Origin: Rhodospirillales bacterium
GTDB taxonomy: Bacteria > Pseudomonadota > Alphaproteobacteria > Acetobacterales > Acetobacteraceae
NCBI GenBank assembly: GCA_025352665.1
Contig: JANXSM010000144.1
Location: forward strand, 1-64,000
Direction: 5' to 3'
DNA length: 64,000 bases
Made by a program: the position numbers and the translations under genes. Shown piece after piece: positions 18,819-27,624 of the stretch. The notes under the pieces are model-generated. The model was not told where the DNA came from, ran no database searches, and saw only the letters and a list, made by a program, of their open reading frames with translations. Each line of letters opens with the position of its first letter. The stretch's first letter is position 1.

Positions 18819-20939
18819 ATGAGGCTTCTTCGTATCGCAGCTGGCGCCGTGGCCCTGGTTGGCCTTACCACGGCCGGCGCCTCCGCCCGGATTATGCGCA
18901 TCGAGGTGTCGCGCACCGAACCCGCGTTCGGCGGCGCCAGCTTCGGCGCAGTCGGTGGCTATGAGCGCGTGATCGGTCGCGCGTTCGGCGAGGTCGACCC
19001 GAAATCCGCCGCCAACCGCGTCATTCAGGACATCGGCATGGCGCCGCGCAACGCGCGCGGCATGGTGGAATACAGCACCGACATCGACATCATCCGCCCG
19101 AAGGATCCGGCGAAGTCGAACAACGTGCTGCTGTTCAACATCCTCAACCGCGGCAACAAGGGCGCCGTGCCGTTGTTCAACGCCGATGTGGCGGGCCCGC
19201 CTTCGGTGACCAACCGGATGGACAATGCCGGCGACGGCTGGCTGCAGCGTGAGGGCATCACCACCATCTGGTTCGGCTGGCAGGCGGACATTCTGCCCGG
19301 CGACGGGCGCATGACCTTCACCGTGCCGACCGCCCGCAAGGCCGACGGCAGCGTGCTCACCGGGGTGATGCGCACCGAACTCGTGGTGCAGGTTGCCGCC
19401 GCCACCACGCTCAACCTATCGAGCGGCTGGTTCACGCTGATGACCCACGCCAGCTACCCGACCGAGAATGTCGACAACCAGATGAAGCTGGAAGGCGGCT
19501 TCCTGCCCAGCCTCACCATGCGCCTGCGCGAAGGCGGCCCACGCACGACCATTGCCAACACCGATTGGCATTTCGGCGGCTGCTCGGCGAAGAACGACAC
19601 GCAGATCTGCCTGCCGGCGGGATTCCAGCCGGGGCGGATCTACGAGCTGGTGTATCGGGCGCGGGATCCGCTGGTGATGGGGCTCGGCTTTGCCGTCGCC
19701 CGCGACCTCGGCACGTTCCTGCAGCACGCGGCCAAGGACAGTGCCGGCACTGACAATCCCGTGGTGCATGGCCCGGGTGTGACGTCGATCGTGATGGGCA
19801 CGTCGCAGAGCGGGCGGTTCATTCGAAGCCTGATCGCCCTGGGCTTCAACCGTGGCGAGGACGGCCACCGCGTGTTCGATAGCGCGCTGCCCCATATCGG
19901 CGGCGGGCTGATGCCGCTCAACCTGCGGTTCAGCCAGCCCGGCCGGGCCTGGGGCCAGCAGGTCGACCATAATTTTCCGGCCTACGACTTCCCCTTCACC
20001 TATGTCCGGCAGACCGATCCGCTGACCGGGCGCACCCAGGGCCTGCTGGACCGTTGCAGCGCCGACAACACCTGCCCCAAGCTGTTCCATGCGGCGACGG
20101 CGCTGGAGATCTGGGAGGGGCGCCAGTCGCTGGGGCTGACCGATCCGCTCGGCCGGGTGGACGCGAAGGAGCCGGCGAATGTGCGGACCTTCATCATGGC
20201 GAGCACCCAGCACGCCCCGCCTCCCCTGCCCCTGCCGGCGCGCGCGCCGTTCAACTTCTGCCAGCAGCAGCCCAACCCCAATCCACACACCTGGACGATG
20301 CGCGCCCTGCTCGCCGATCTCATCGCCTGGGTGCGCGACAACGAGGCACCGCCCGCCTCGGTCACGCCGCGGATCGACGATGCCACGCTGGTGGCGCCTG
20401 ACCAGGTGCGCTTTCCGTCCATTCCGGCGACGAATTACCAGGGCGTCGCGCGGCCGGCGCCGCGGTTCACCGGGGCTGTGAGCGCGCTGCACGTGCTCGA
20501 TTTCGGGCCTTCGTACCGCGCGGGCGACAGTTCGGGCATCACCACCCGCGAACCGCCGGTGGCCGGCGCTGCGAGCTATGGGGTGCTGGTGCCGCAGGTG
20601 GACGCTGATGGCATCGACATCGCCGGTGTGCGCGATGTGTACCTAGGTGCTCCGATCGGCACCTACACCGGCTGGAACACCTTCCGGCCGGAGTTGTTCG
20701 ACGGCGGCTTCTGCAATTTCCAGGGCAGTTTCATTCCGTTCGCCGCAACCAAGGCGGATCGCGACGCGGCCGGCGACCCGCGTCCGTCGCTGGAGGAGCG
20801 GTATCCGACCAAGGAGGCCTATGTGGCCGCTGTGCAGAAATCGGCCGGAGCACTGGTGGCCCAGCGCATGCTGTTGGCCGATGATGCGAAGCGGCTGGTG
20901 GCCGAGGCCGCAGACAAGGGCGTGCGAACCGGGCCCTGA
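18819..20939 (+). CDS. Secreted alpha/beta-hydrolase-domain protein
   Basis: Exported protein of 706 residues with an N-terminal signal peptide (VALVGLTTAGASARI). It resembles a family of large bacterial proteins annotated as alpha/beta hydrolase domain: VGGYERVIGRAFGEVDP near the start, NRGNKGAVPLFN, a nucleophile-elbow-like GTSQSGRF around residue 330, and a long C-terminal region with DGIDIAGVRDVYLGAP. The reaction is not known to me; the Ser motif suggests an esterase or lyase-like role on a periplasmic substrate. It stands alone as a transcription unit, and the next gene converges on it with a one-base gap. Confidence 0.75.
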   Translation: MRLLRIAAGAVALVGLTTAGASARIMRIEVSRTEPAFGGASFGAVGGYERVIGRAFGEVDPKSAANRVIQDIGMAPRNARGMVEYSTDIDIIRPKDPAKSNNVLLFNILNRGNKGAVPLFNADVAGPPSVTNRMDNAGDGWLQREGITTIWFGWQADILPGDGRMTFTVPTARKADGSVLTGVMRTELVVQVAAATTLNLSSGWFTLMTHASYPTENVDNQMKLEGGFLPSLTMRLREGGPRTTIANTDWHFGGCSAKNDTQICLPAGFQPGRIYELVYRARDPLVMGLGFAVARDLGTFLQHAAKDSAGTDNPVVHGPGVTSIVMGTSQSGRFIRSLIALGFNRGEDGHRVFDSALPHIGGGLMPLNLRFSQPGRAWGQQVDHNFPAYDFPFTYVRQTDPLTGRTQGLLDRCSADNTCPKLFHAATALEIWEGRQSLGLTDPLGRVDAKEPANVRTFIMASTQHAPPPLPLPARAPFNFCQQQPNPNPHTWTMRALLADLIAWVRDNEAPPASVTPRIDDATLVAPDQVRFPSIPATNYQGVARPAPRFTGAVSALHVLDFGPSYRAGDSSGITTREPPVAGAASYGVLVPQVDADGIDIAGVRDVYLGAPIGTYTGWNTFRPELFDGGFCNFQGSFIPFAATKADRDAAGDPRPSLEERYPTKEAYVAAVQKSAGALVAQRMLLADDAKRLVAEAADKGVRTGP

Positions 20940-20940
20940 C

Positions 20941-21156
20941 TTATCGGCGGCGCCAGCCTCGTTGCACCGGCGGGGCGAGCACATGCGCATTGTGGGTTAT
21001 CACCCAGTCCTGGGCCGCGGCTTCGGTGGCAAAGCCTTTGACGATCGCGGGGTAGCTGCCGGGAACGTTGACCTGTACGCCGAATCCTTCCGGGACAGGC
21101 TCCACGACATAGGTGGCATCGGCGTGGGGATGGGGTTTGAGGGATCTGTCTGCCAT
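20941..21156 (-). CDS. Hypothetical protein, 71 residues
   Basis: Small acidic-to-basic soluble protein (ends RGWRRR) without signal or membrane segment. The composition is protein-like (VVEPVPEGFGVQVNVPGSYP, GFATEAAAQDWVITHN), consistent with a small alpha/beta domain. The stop codon lies one base from the stop of the convergent hydrolase gene. The ribosome site is weak. I do not recognise a family. Confidence 0.55.
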   Translation of the reverse strand: MADRSLKPHPHADATYVVEPVPEGFGVQVNVPGSYPAIVKGFATEAAAQDWVITHNAHVLAPPVQRGWRRR

Positions 21157-21261
21157 GGAAACATAATTGCTTGAAGGCCGTGCGGTTCCAGTGCCCGGAA
21201 TCCCTCAACCAATGGTGTGCAACCGACATATCCGGTGCGCACTGATTGCTCAGTAAAACAA

Positions 21262-21307
21262 AAGCCTGGAGCCTGAGCGCTTCGCCTACCAGAAGCAATC
21301 AGGCTTT
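21262..21307. other. Spaced inverted repeat next to repeat copy B
   Basis: AAAGCCTG near 21262 and CAGGCTTT ending at 21307 are perfectly complementary with about 30 nt between them. The right arm touches the 105-bp element copy B. It may be a terminator stem for the acetyltransferase gene or part of the target into which copy B inserted. The rest of 21157-21306 holds nothing I can name. Confidence 0.35.
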
Positions 21308-21411
21308 AGAGCGGGATGACGTCTGATAGGCGACATCATCCCGCTCTGGCTCTCTGTTTTAACCCGTGATTCAGACCTTTCGGTGATTCCACCTTCGGTC
21401 ATCACGCTCTA
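21307..21411 (-). repeat. 105-bp TA-flanked double-hairpin element, copy B
   Basis: Inverted copy of the element at 8540-8644. Read on the minus strand it begins TAGAGCGTGATGACC and ends CATCCCGCTCTA, flanked by TA at both ends. A few internal bases differ from the other copies (for example GGGTTAAAAC in the linker). Its first three bases on the minus strand are the TAG stop codon of the hexapeptide acetyltransferase gene. Confidence 0.82.
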
Positions 21412-22044
21412 GGCGGGATCGTATTTGCGGCAGAAATCCTCGGCCGGCAGGCTGCGGAAATCCGCGAGGCCGAGACGCAGCGCCTCGTGCGTCCAGTTCC
21501 ACCAGGCGATGCGTTCGAGAGCTGCGATGATCTCGGGCGAGAAGCGGTAGCGCAGCACCTTTCCGGGGGTGCCGACCACCACGGCGAATGGCGGCACGTC
21601 CTTTGAGACCACGGCGCCGGCGCCGACCGCAGCCCCGTTGCCGAGTTTTACACCCGGCAGCACCACGGCACCGTGACCGATCCAGACGTCGTTGCCCATC
21701 ACGCAGCGAAAGCTGCGGCGCCAATCGAAGAAGGCGGCATCGTCGGGGCCCATCCCGTAGCTGGAGGAACGGTAGGTGAAGTGGCTGAGCGCCACCCGTT
21801 CCAGCGGATGGTTGCCGGGGTTGATGCGGGTGTGCGCGGCGATGGAGCAGAACTTGCCGACGTCGGTGTAGATGATGTCGCTGTCGTTCACGACATAGGC
21901 GTAGTCCCCGAACGTGCTTTCCGCGACCTTGGTGCGGGCGCCAACCTCGCAGAACCGGCCGAAGGTGGAGGCGCGGACCGAGGCGGTGCGATGGATCGAA
22001 GGCTCGTCGCCCAGATTCTTCTCGGAGTTGGGGTCGCGGGCCAT
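21409..22044 (-). CDS. Left-handed beta-helix acetyltransferase, phosphonate-associated type
   Basis: Hexapeptide-repeat acyltransferase, 211 residues. Overall layout and blocks such as SIHRTASVRAS, FGDYAYVVNDSDIIY, GKFCSIAAHTRINPGNHP, HFTYRSSSYG, DDAAFFDWRR, VWIGHGAVVLPGV and ALERIAWWNWTHE match the acetyltransferase family often found in phosphonate (phn) gene clusters. The repeats (VGAGAVVSKDV) build the beta-helix, and a His in WIGHG is the usual general base. No phn genes occur in this window, so its acceptor is unknown. The stop codon is provided by repeat copy B. The ATG at 22044 has an AAGGA ribosome site. Confidence 0.82.
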   Translation of the reverse strand: MARDPNSEKNLGDEPSIHRTASVRASTFGRFCEVGARTKVAESTFGDYAYVVNDSDIIYTDVGKFCSIAAHTRINPGNHPLERVALSHFTYRSSSYGMGPDDAAFFDWRRSFRCVMGNDVWIGHGAVVLPGVKLGNGAAVGAGAVVSKDVPPFAVVVGTPGKVLRYRFSPEIIAALERIAWWNWTHEALRLGLADFRSLPAEDFCRKYDPA

Positions 22045-22088
22045 GCGGGGTCCTTCAATCGGCGTTAAAAACGTCCTAGACGAAGGAA

Positions 22089-22940
22089 ATGACGAATACC
22101 ATCGCCTTCCAGGGCCAGCCTGGCGCCTATTCCGACCTCGCCTGCCGCAATGCCTATCCGGGATGGCAGACCTTGCCGTGTTACAGTTTCGAGGCGGCGG
22201 TGGAGGCGGTGCATGATCGCCGCGCCCAGTTGGCGATGCTGGCCTGCGAGAACAGCCTGGCGGGCCGGGTGCCCGACGTGCATGCGCTGTTGCCCGACAG
22301 CGGGCTGCATGTGATCGGCGAGCATTTTCAGCGGGTGGAGCACTGCCTGCTGGCCATCAAGGGGGCGACCATCGGCGGGCTCAAGCGGGTGCATTCCCAT
22401 GCGGTGGCGCTTGGGCAGATCCGCCGTCTGATCAAGGAGCTCGACCTGCAGGCGGTGGTGGAGGCGGATACGGCCGGCTCGGCCGAGCTGGTAGCGAAGT
22501 GGAACGACCCGGAGGAGGCGGCGGTCGCATCCTCGCTCGCCGCCGAGCTGTTCGGGCTCCAGGTCCTGCGGTCCAACGTGGAGGACGCGGCGCATAACAC
22601 CACGCGGTTCTATGTGATGGCGAAACAGCCCCTCACCTTGCCCGCGGCGACGGCGGGGCTGATGACCACCTTCGTGTTCCGGGTGCGCAACGTGCCGGCG
22701 GCGCTGTACAAGGCGCTCGGCGGCTTTGCCACCAACGGCGTGAACATGACCAAGCTCGAGAGCTACATGGTCGGCGGCGCCTTCACCGCGACGCAGTTCC
22801 TGTGCGAGGTGGAGGGGCATCCCGAGCAGCCGGGGCTGCGTCGCGGGCTGGAAGAGCTGGGGTTCTTTTCCCGGGAAACGCGCATTTTGGGCGTTTATCC
22901 GATGGCCCCGGTCAGGGGTGCGGCGGGTGCCGCCGATTAG
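22089..22940 (+). CDS. pheA: Prephenate dehydratase with ACT domain
   Basis: Monofunctional prephenate dehydratase, 283 residues, making phenylpyruvate for phenylalanine synthesis. The catalytic domain opens with FQGQPGAYSDLA and has CENSLAGRVPDVHALL, SHAVALGQIRR and the NTTRFYVM block with the catalytic Thr-Arg-Phe. An ACT domain for phenylalanine feedback follows (FRVRNVPAALYKALGGFA, then the LESYMVGGAF motif). No chorismate mutase is fused. The start at 22089 follows an AAGGA ribosome site. The TAG stop is the first codon of repeat copy C. Confidence 0.95.
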   Translation: MTNTIAFQGQPGAYSDLACRNAYPGWQTLPCYSFEAAVEAVHDRRAQLAMLACENSLAGRVPDVHALLPDSGLHVIGEHFQRVEHCLLAIKGATIGGLKRVHSHAVALGQIRRLIKELDLQAVVEADTAGSAELVAKWNDPEEAAVASSLAAELFGLQVLRSNVEDAAHNTTRFYVMAKQPLTLPAATAGLMTTFVFRVRNVPAALYKALGGFATNGVNMTKLESYMVGGAFTATQFLCEVEGHPEQPGLRRGLEELGFFSRETRILGVYPMAPVRGAAGAAD

Positions 22941-23042
22941 AGCGTGATAACCGAAGGTGGAATCACCGAAAGGTCTGAATCACGCGATAAAACAAAAGGC
23001 TAGAGCGGGATGATGTCGCCTATCAGACGTCATTCCGCTCTA
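22938..23042 (+). repeat. 105-bp TA-flanked double-hairpin element, copy C
   Basis: Third copy, same orientation as copy A, flanked by TA at both ends. It differs from copy D at only a handful of positions (GATAACC for GATGACC, AAAAGGC for AAAGAGC, CATTCC for CATCCC). The CATTCC change weakens one base pair of the right-hand hairpin. Supplies the stop codon of pheA. Confidence 0.82.
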
Positions 23043-23082
23043 GCTGGTTTGAGCGGCCCCGTATCGCTTTGCGTTCTGCAAT

Positions 23083-23108
23083 GGTGGGGTGCCAAAGCGC
23101 ACCCCACC
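23083..23108. terminator. Hairpin between pheA/repeat C and the NIPSNAP gene
   Basis: GGTGGGGTGC (23083-23092) and GCACCCCACC (23099-23108) form a perfect 10-bp stem with a 6-nt loop, midway between two convergent genes. It can terminate in either direction. There is no clear T-tract on either side. Confidence 0.55.
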
Positions 23109-23142
23109 CTACGGATGGTGCTTTGCTGGGTTGAGACAGGGG

Positions 23143-23463
23143 TTACTGGACAGGCGAGAACGACGTGGGTGTGAGGAAGCGGTTCTCCTGGGCCAGCAGG
23201 TAGCCGGCTTCTTCCGACAGCTTGAGGTAGATGGCCCAGGCGGGGTCCTTCACCATGGCGCCGCGGCGTTGTTCGCGGTCGGCCATGGTCTCATAGCCCC
23301 ACAGATGGACCACCGTGTTCAGCGGGCCATCGGTGGTGGTGTACCAGCCGAGGCAGCGGCCGAGATATTTCTCCTGCAGCATCCAGGCGTGGTCCTGGTA
23401 CAGCTTCACGAAGGCGGCGAGTTTGCCGGGACGCGTGGTGTAGGTGCGCATGTCGACGATCAT
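23143..23463 (-). CDS. NIPSNAP-family protein
   Basis: Small dimeric alpha/beta-barrel protein, 106 residues, of the NIPSNAP family. Typical blocks: the opening MIVDMRTYTTRPGKL, the central GRCLGWYTT, and VVHLWGYETMADREQRR. Function of bacterial NIPSNAPs is generally unknown; they often accompany catabolic enzymes. It is followed on the same strand by nudC (about 17 bases upstream), so the two may be co-transcribed with nudC first. Confidence 0.85.
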   Translation of the reverse strand: MIVDMRTYTTRPGKLAAFVKLYQDHAWMLQEKYLGRCLGWYTTTDGPLNTVVHLWGYETMADREQRRGAMVKDPAWAIYLKLSEEAGYLLAQENRFLTPTSFSPVQ

Positions 23464-23479
23464 TGCGGTTTCTCCTGGT

Positions 23480-24406
23480 TCAGGCTTCTTCCAGCCAGTC
23501 CTCGATCAGCCGCCGCGCGATGCTGTCGGCGCGGGGCAGCTGAAAGCCGTGGTCGGCGGGGTTGCGGATCTGCGCGCGGGTAAACCAGCGGGCGTCGGCG
23601 AGTTCGGTGAGGTCGATGGTGATGTCGGTGGTCAGCGCCTCGGCGTGGAAGCCCAGCATGATCGAGGCGGGGAACGGCCAGGGCTGGCTGGAATGGTAGA
23701 ACACGCGGCCGGTGCGGATGCCGGCTTCCTCGAAGACCTCGCGCGCGACGGCCTCCTCCAGGCTCTCGCCGGGCTCCACGAAGCCGGCCAGCGTGGAATA
23801 CATGGTCGAGTTGGGAAAGCGGGTGGAGTGGCCGAGCAGGGCCGCCTCGCCGGTGGTGACCAGCATAATCACGGCGGGGTCGGTGCGCGGGAAATGCTGG
23901 GTGTTGCAGACCGTGCAGACCATGGCGTTGCCGGCGCTACGCGGCCGGCAGGTGCCGCCGCACACGCCACAGAAGCGATGGCGGCTGCGCCAGTGCATCA
24001 GGCCTCGGGCATGGGCGAGGATTGCCGCATCGTCACGCGGCAGCAGGCCGGCGGTGGCGCGGATGTCGGTAAGTTCACCCAGGGTTCCCCGAAGCAGCGG
24101 CAACGGATCCTCGAAATCGCTCAGGTCGATTGCGAAGACGGGGGTTTTGTCCTGGAAACCCAGGAACGCCCAGGCGGCATCGGCGGCGCGCAGCCGGGAG
24201 GCGGTCTCCCCGGTCAGATACACCGCCTCGGGCTGGCTTTCCGCCATGCCGCGCACCAGGCTTTTGGCGCGCCAAACCGGCAGGAAACGCGAGTGGGGCG
24301 CGGCGAAGGCGGCTGCGATGAACGCCTCGTCGTCACGCCGTTCCGAGGCCCGGTCGAGCGGGCTGCCGGTGTAGACATTGGGACGGGAGGGCGGGATTGG
24401 GCGCAA
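23480..24406 (-). CDS. nudC: NAD(+) diphosphatase / RNA deNADding hydrolase
   Basis: NADH pyrophosphatase of the Nudix family, 308 residues. Zinc ribbon CGVCGGTCRP...CTVCN, Nudix box GFVEPGESLEEAVAREVFEEAG, and the NudC-specific SQPWPFPAS motif are all present. The best start is a TTG at 24406: it has AAGGA seven bases upstream and gives the usual family length. The only ATG start lies at 24601 and would make the gene run across the SRP RNA on the other strand. Divergent from ffs-dnaX, so the two share a short promoter region. Confidence 0.9.
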   Translation of the reverse strand: MRPIPPSRPNVYTGSPLDRASERRDDEAFIAAAFAAPHSRFLPVWRAKSLVRGMAESQPEAVYLTGETASRLRAADAAWAFLGFQDKTPVFAIDLSDFEDPLPLLRGTLGELTDIRATAGLLPRDDAAILAHARGLMHWRSRHRFCGVCGGTCRPRSAGNAMVCTVCNTQHFPRTDPAVIMLVTTGEAALLGHSTRFPNSTMYSTLAGFVEPGESLEEAVAREVFEEAGIRTGRVFYHSSQPWPFPASIMLGFHAEALTTDITIDLTELADARWFTRAQIRNPADHGFQLPRADSIARRLIEDWLEEA

Positions 24407-24466
24407 CGGCGTATCCTTTGGGCGGAATTTGTTGATGCCACTTGCGACGCCCCGCGCCAACCCTGC

Positions 24467-24495
24467 TTGCGAAGTCGACCTCGACGCGCGATATG
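24467..24495 (+). promoter_or_regulatory. Candidate sigma-70 promoter of the SRP RNA
   Basis: TTGCGA (24467-24472), a 17-nt spacer and GATATG (24490-24495) precede the first base of the SRP RNA by about four to six bases. Spacing is ideal and both boxes are partial matches, so this is the most likely ffs promoter. Confidence 0.5.
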
Positions 24496-24498
24496 ACA

Positions 24499-24602
24499 GG
24501 TGGGAGGTTGGACTGCGGACGGGCTCCTCGCCAACCCGGTCAGATCCGGAAGGAAGCAGCCGCAACGGGTTCTTGCCCGGGTCGTGTGTTCGGCCTCCCA
24601 CC
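24499..24602 (+). ncRNA. ffs: Signal recognition particle RNA (4.5S, small bacterial type)
   Basis: The universal SRP domain IV is present: GGTCAGATCCGGAAGGAAGC followed by AGCC around 24539-24562. The ends GGTGGGAGG (24499-24507) and CCTCCCACC (24594-24602) pair perfectly, giving the single long hairpin of about 104 nt that binds Ffh. It sits directly upstream of dnaX, a placement common in alphaproteobacteria. Exact 5' and 3' ends are inferred from the pairing. Confidence 0.92.
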
Positions 24603-24684
24603 CGGATGTCCTGCCGGCAAAATTCGGCTTCGAGTTTTGGCGATCAGCGGGGCAGTTTTATTCTCTTCCTTCGAAGGGCAAACG

Positions 24685-26583
24685 ATGTCTGGCCTGTTCG
24701 GGGATCCACCGCCGGAACACGAGGTGCCGCTGCCCGAAGGTCCCGGCCTGTTCGGCGACGCGCTGCCCGTGGCGGTCGCCATCACGCCGGCGCCGGCTTA
24801 TCGGGTGCTGGCGCGGAAATATCGCCCGACCGATTTCTCCGACATGATCGGCCAGGAGGCGATGGTGCGCACACTGCGCAACGCCTTCTCGCTCGGCCGC
24901 GTCGCCCATGCCTTCATGCTCACCGGCGTGCGCGGCGTGGGCAAAACGACCACGGCGCGTATCATCGCCCGCTGCCTCAACTGCATCGGGGTCGACGGCA
25001 CCGGCGGGCCGACCACTGAGCCCTGCGGCGTATGTGCCAACTGCACAGCGATCCTGGCCGACCGGCACCCCGATGTGACCGAGATGGACGCGGCCTCGAA
25101 CAACGGCATCGACGATGTGCGCGAGATCATCGAGGCGGTGCGGTTCCGCCCGATGCAGGCGCGTACGCGCGTGTTCATCCTCGACGAGGTGCACATGCTG
25201 TCCAAGCCGGCTTTCAACGCGTTGTTGAAAACGCTGGAGGAGCCGCCCGCGCATGTGAAGTTCATCTTCGCCACCACGGAAATTCGCAAGGTGCCGGTGA
25301 CGGTGCTGTCGCGGTGCCAGCGGTTCGACCTGCGGCGGATTTCGGTGGCCGAGCTGTCCGCTCATTACGGCCGCATCGCCGCGAAGGAGGGCGTCGCCGT
25401 CGAGGACGAGGCGCTTGCGCTGATCGCCCGCGCCGCCGACGGCTCGGCGCGCGACGGGCTGTCGCTGCTCGACCAGGCGATCGCGCAGACCGCGGAGGGC
25501 GAGGCGATCAGTGCCACGGCCGTCATCGAAATGCTGGGCCTGGCCGATCGCGGCACGGTGTTCGACCTGTTCGAGGCCGTGATGGGCGGCAAACCCGCGG
25601 CAGCCCTTGCCATCACCGACAACGCCCACGCCCGCGGGGCGGATTTCGGCGAACTGCTGTCGGATCTGCTGGAGCTGGTTCACACGATCACGCGGCTGAA
25701 ATCCGTGCCGGCGCTGCGCACCGGGTTGGAACTGCCGGAAGCCGAGCGCACCCGGGGGGCTGCGCTGGCGGACCAGTTGAGCATGGCCTCGCTCGGACGC
25801 GCCTGGCAGATGCTGCTGAAGGGCACCGGCGAGGTTGAGCAGGCGGCCGATCGCCGGGCTGCCGGGGAAATGGTGCTGATCCGCCTGTGCCATGTCGCCG
25901 AGCTGCCGCCGCCGGGCGAGCTGGTGCGCCTACTGCGCGAAAGCCCGGCCGCGGTTGCGATGTCCACAGCGCCTGCGCCTGCGCCGTCGGGTGGCGGGGG
26001 TGGCGGGGGCAGCAGGGCTGTTGCCAACGGCGCGCCGCGAATGCAGGCCGAGCCGCGCCTGGCCCCGTCTGGCGCGCTGCCGTCCGGACCTGTGCTGTCC
26101 ACCTTCCGCGACGTCGCGGCCCTGGTCGAACAGGCGCGCGAGGCGACGTTGCATGCCCACCTCGTGCATTCCGTGCATCTGGTGCGGTTCGCGCCCCCGG
26201 TGATCGAGCTGCGGCCGCAGCCGGAAGCCCCGCGCGACCTCGCGGCCAGGCTTGGCGCGCTGCTGGCCGAACGTACCGGCACCCGCTGGACCATTGCGCT
26301 GTCCTCCGAATCTGGCGAACCCACGCTCGCCGAGCAGGGCGAGAACGCCGACCAGTCCCGCCGTATCGCTGCCGCGGTTCACCCGATGGTGGTGGCGATC
26401 CTGACCGCCTTTCCAGGTGCGAAGATCGAGGCGGTGACCGATTCCGCCACCGACCGCTATGGCTTGCCGGCGACACCGGATGTCAGCCTCGGCGGCGAGG
26501 GTGAACCGCCCGACTTCGATCTGCCGCCGCCGGGCCTGGACGATATCGATGAACCCGCAGATTTCTGGGAGAACACGCCATGA
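24685..26583 (+). CDS. dnaX: DNA polymerase III subunit gamma/tau
   Basis: Clamp-loader ATPase, 632 residues. The AAA+ domain shows [19 protein letters not shown], Walker [14 protein letters not shown], a zinc module with Cys-rich CGVCANC, Walker B LDEVHMLS and the ATTEIRKVP sensor. A Gly-rich linker near residue 435 leads to a C-terminal tau region for contacts with polymerase and helicase. The start at the ATG at 24685 gives a short N-terminal leader before the AAA+ domain; upstream sequence is SRP RNA. The stop overlaps the ybaB start (ATGA), and recR follows: the classic dnaX-ybaB-recR operon. Confidence 0.95.
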   Translation: MSGLFGDPPPEHEVPLPEGPGLFGDALPVAVAITPAPAYRVLARKYRPTDFSDMIGQEAMVRTLRNAFSLGRVAHAFMLTGVRGVGKTTTARIIARCLNCIGVDGTGGPTTEPCGVCANCTAILADRHPDVTEMDAASNNGIDDVREIIEAVRFRPMQARTRVFILDEVHMLSKPAFNALLKTLEEPPAHVKFIFATTEIRKVPVTVLSRCQRFDLRRISVAELSAHYGRIAAKEGVAVEDEALALIARAADGSARDGLSLLDQAIAQTAEGEAISATAVIEMLGLADRGTVFDLFEAVMGGKPAAALAITDNAHARGADFGELLSDLLELVHTITRLKSVPALRTGLELPEAERTRGAALADQLSMASLGRAWQMLLKGTGEVEQAADRRAAGEMVLIRLCHVAELPPPGELVRLLRESPAAVAMSTAPAPAPSGGGGGGGSRAVANGAPRMQAEPRLAPSGALPSGPVLSTFRDVAALVEQAREATLHAHLVHSVHLVRFAPPVIELRPQPEAPRDLAARLGALLAERTGTRWTIALSSESGEPTLAEQGENADQSRRIAAAVHPMVVAILTAFPGAKIEAVTDSATDRYGLPATPDVSLGGEGEPPDFDLPPPGLDDIDEPADFWENTP

Positions 26584-26903
26584 AGAATATCGCCGGTTTG
26601 ATGAAGCAGGCCTCGCAGATGCAAAAGAAGATGGAGGACATGCAGGCGGCGCTGGAGGCGGCCGAGGTGACCGGCAGCGCCGGCGCGGGCATGGTCACGC
26701 TGACCATGTCCGGCAAGGGCGATCTGCGCAACCTCACGGTGGATCCGAAGCTGGGCGATCCCGCCGAAATGGAGATGCTGCAAGACCTGGTGGTGGCCGC
26801 CCACGCCGATGCCAAGCGCAAGATCGAGGCGCTGGCCGCAGAGGAGATGCAGAAGGCGACCGGCGGCATGAACCTTCCCGCCGGGCTCAAGCTGCCGTTC
26901 TGA
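26580..26903 (+). CDS. Nucleoid-associated YbaB/EbfC-family protein
   Basis: 107-residue DNA-binding protein of the YbaB/EbfC family. An N-terminal coiled-coil helix ([20 protein letters not shown]) leads to the beta-sheet with [19 protein letters not shown] and a helical C-terminus ending [12 protein letters not shown]. It binds DNA as a dimer. Translationally coupled to dnaX by a 4-base overlap and followed by recR. Confidence 0.93.
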   Translation: MKNIAGLMKQASQMQKKMEDMQAALEAAEVTGSAGAGMVTLTMSGKGDLRNLTVDPKLGDPAEMEMLQDLVVAAHADAKRKIEALAAEEMQKATGGMNLPAGLKLPF

Positions 26904-26907
26904 CGCC

Positions 26908-27501
26908 ATGGGTGGACCCGAGATCGAACGGCTTGTGGCCCTTCTGGCGAAGTTGCCTGGTTTCGGCCCGCGCAGTGCCCGGCGTGCCGCGCTGAAGCTG
27001 CTGCAGCAGCCGGAGCTGCGCATGCTGCCGCTGGCGGTGGCGTTGGCCGAGGCGGCACGCGCCACCAAGGCCTGCGGCGAATGCGGCAATCTCGACAGTC
27101 GCGATCCTTGCAGCATCTGCGCCGATCTGCACCGCGATCGCCACTTGGTGTGTGTGGTAGAGCAGGTCGGCGACCTCTGGGCGCTCGAGCGGGCGCACGT
27201 GCACCGTGGGCTGTATCACGTGCTGGGCGGCACGCTGTCCGCCTTGGCGGGGCAGCGGCCAGAGGATCTCAGTCTGCATCCGTTGCTGGCGCGGCTGGAG
27301 GCCGGGGGGGTGACGGAGGTGATCCTCGCCCTCGGCGCCACCGTGGATGGGGCGACCACGGCGCATTGGCTGACGGACCGGTTGAAATCCTTCGATGTGG
27401 CGATCACCAGGGTCGGCCAGGGTGTGCCGATGGGCGGTGCCCTGGACGTGCTGGACGACGGCACGCTGGCAGCAGCCCTGCGGACCCGCCGAGCGGTGTG
27501 A
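26908..27501 (+). CDS. recR: Recombination mediator protein
   Basis: RecR, 197 residues, which helps load RecA in the RecFOR pathway. Contains an N-terminal helix-hairpin-helix (LPGFGPRSARRAAL), the zinc finger CGECGNLDSRDPCSIC and a Toprim domain opening VCVVEQVGDLWALE, with the glutamate and GATVDGATTAHWL block intact. Third gene of the dnaX operon, four bases after the preceding stop. Confidence 0.95.
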   Translation: MGGPEIERLVALLAKLPGFGPRSARRAALKLLQQPELRMLPLAVALAEAARATKACGECGNLDSRDPCSICADLHRDRHLVCVVEQVGDLWALERAHVHRGLYHVLGGTLSALAGQRPEDLSLHPLLARLEAGGVTEVILALGATVDGATTAHWLTDRLKSFDVAITRVGQGVPMGGALDVLDDGTLAAALRTRRAV

Positions 27502-27624
27502 TACCAGGGCGTCGATGAACATGCCTGCCTGCACTGCCCGTCGCGGGGGTGACAATTTCTTCACCTGTGCGCTAGGTGCTAATGCAAAACCGGATCAACC
27601 GGGCAGCATTCGGGAACAAACGCC

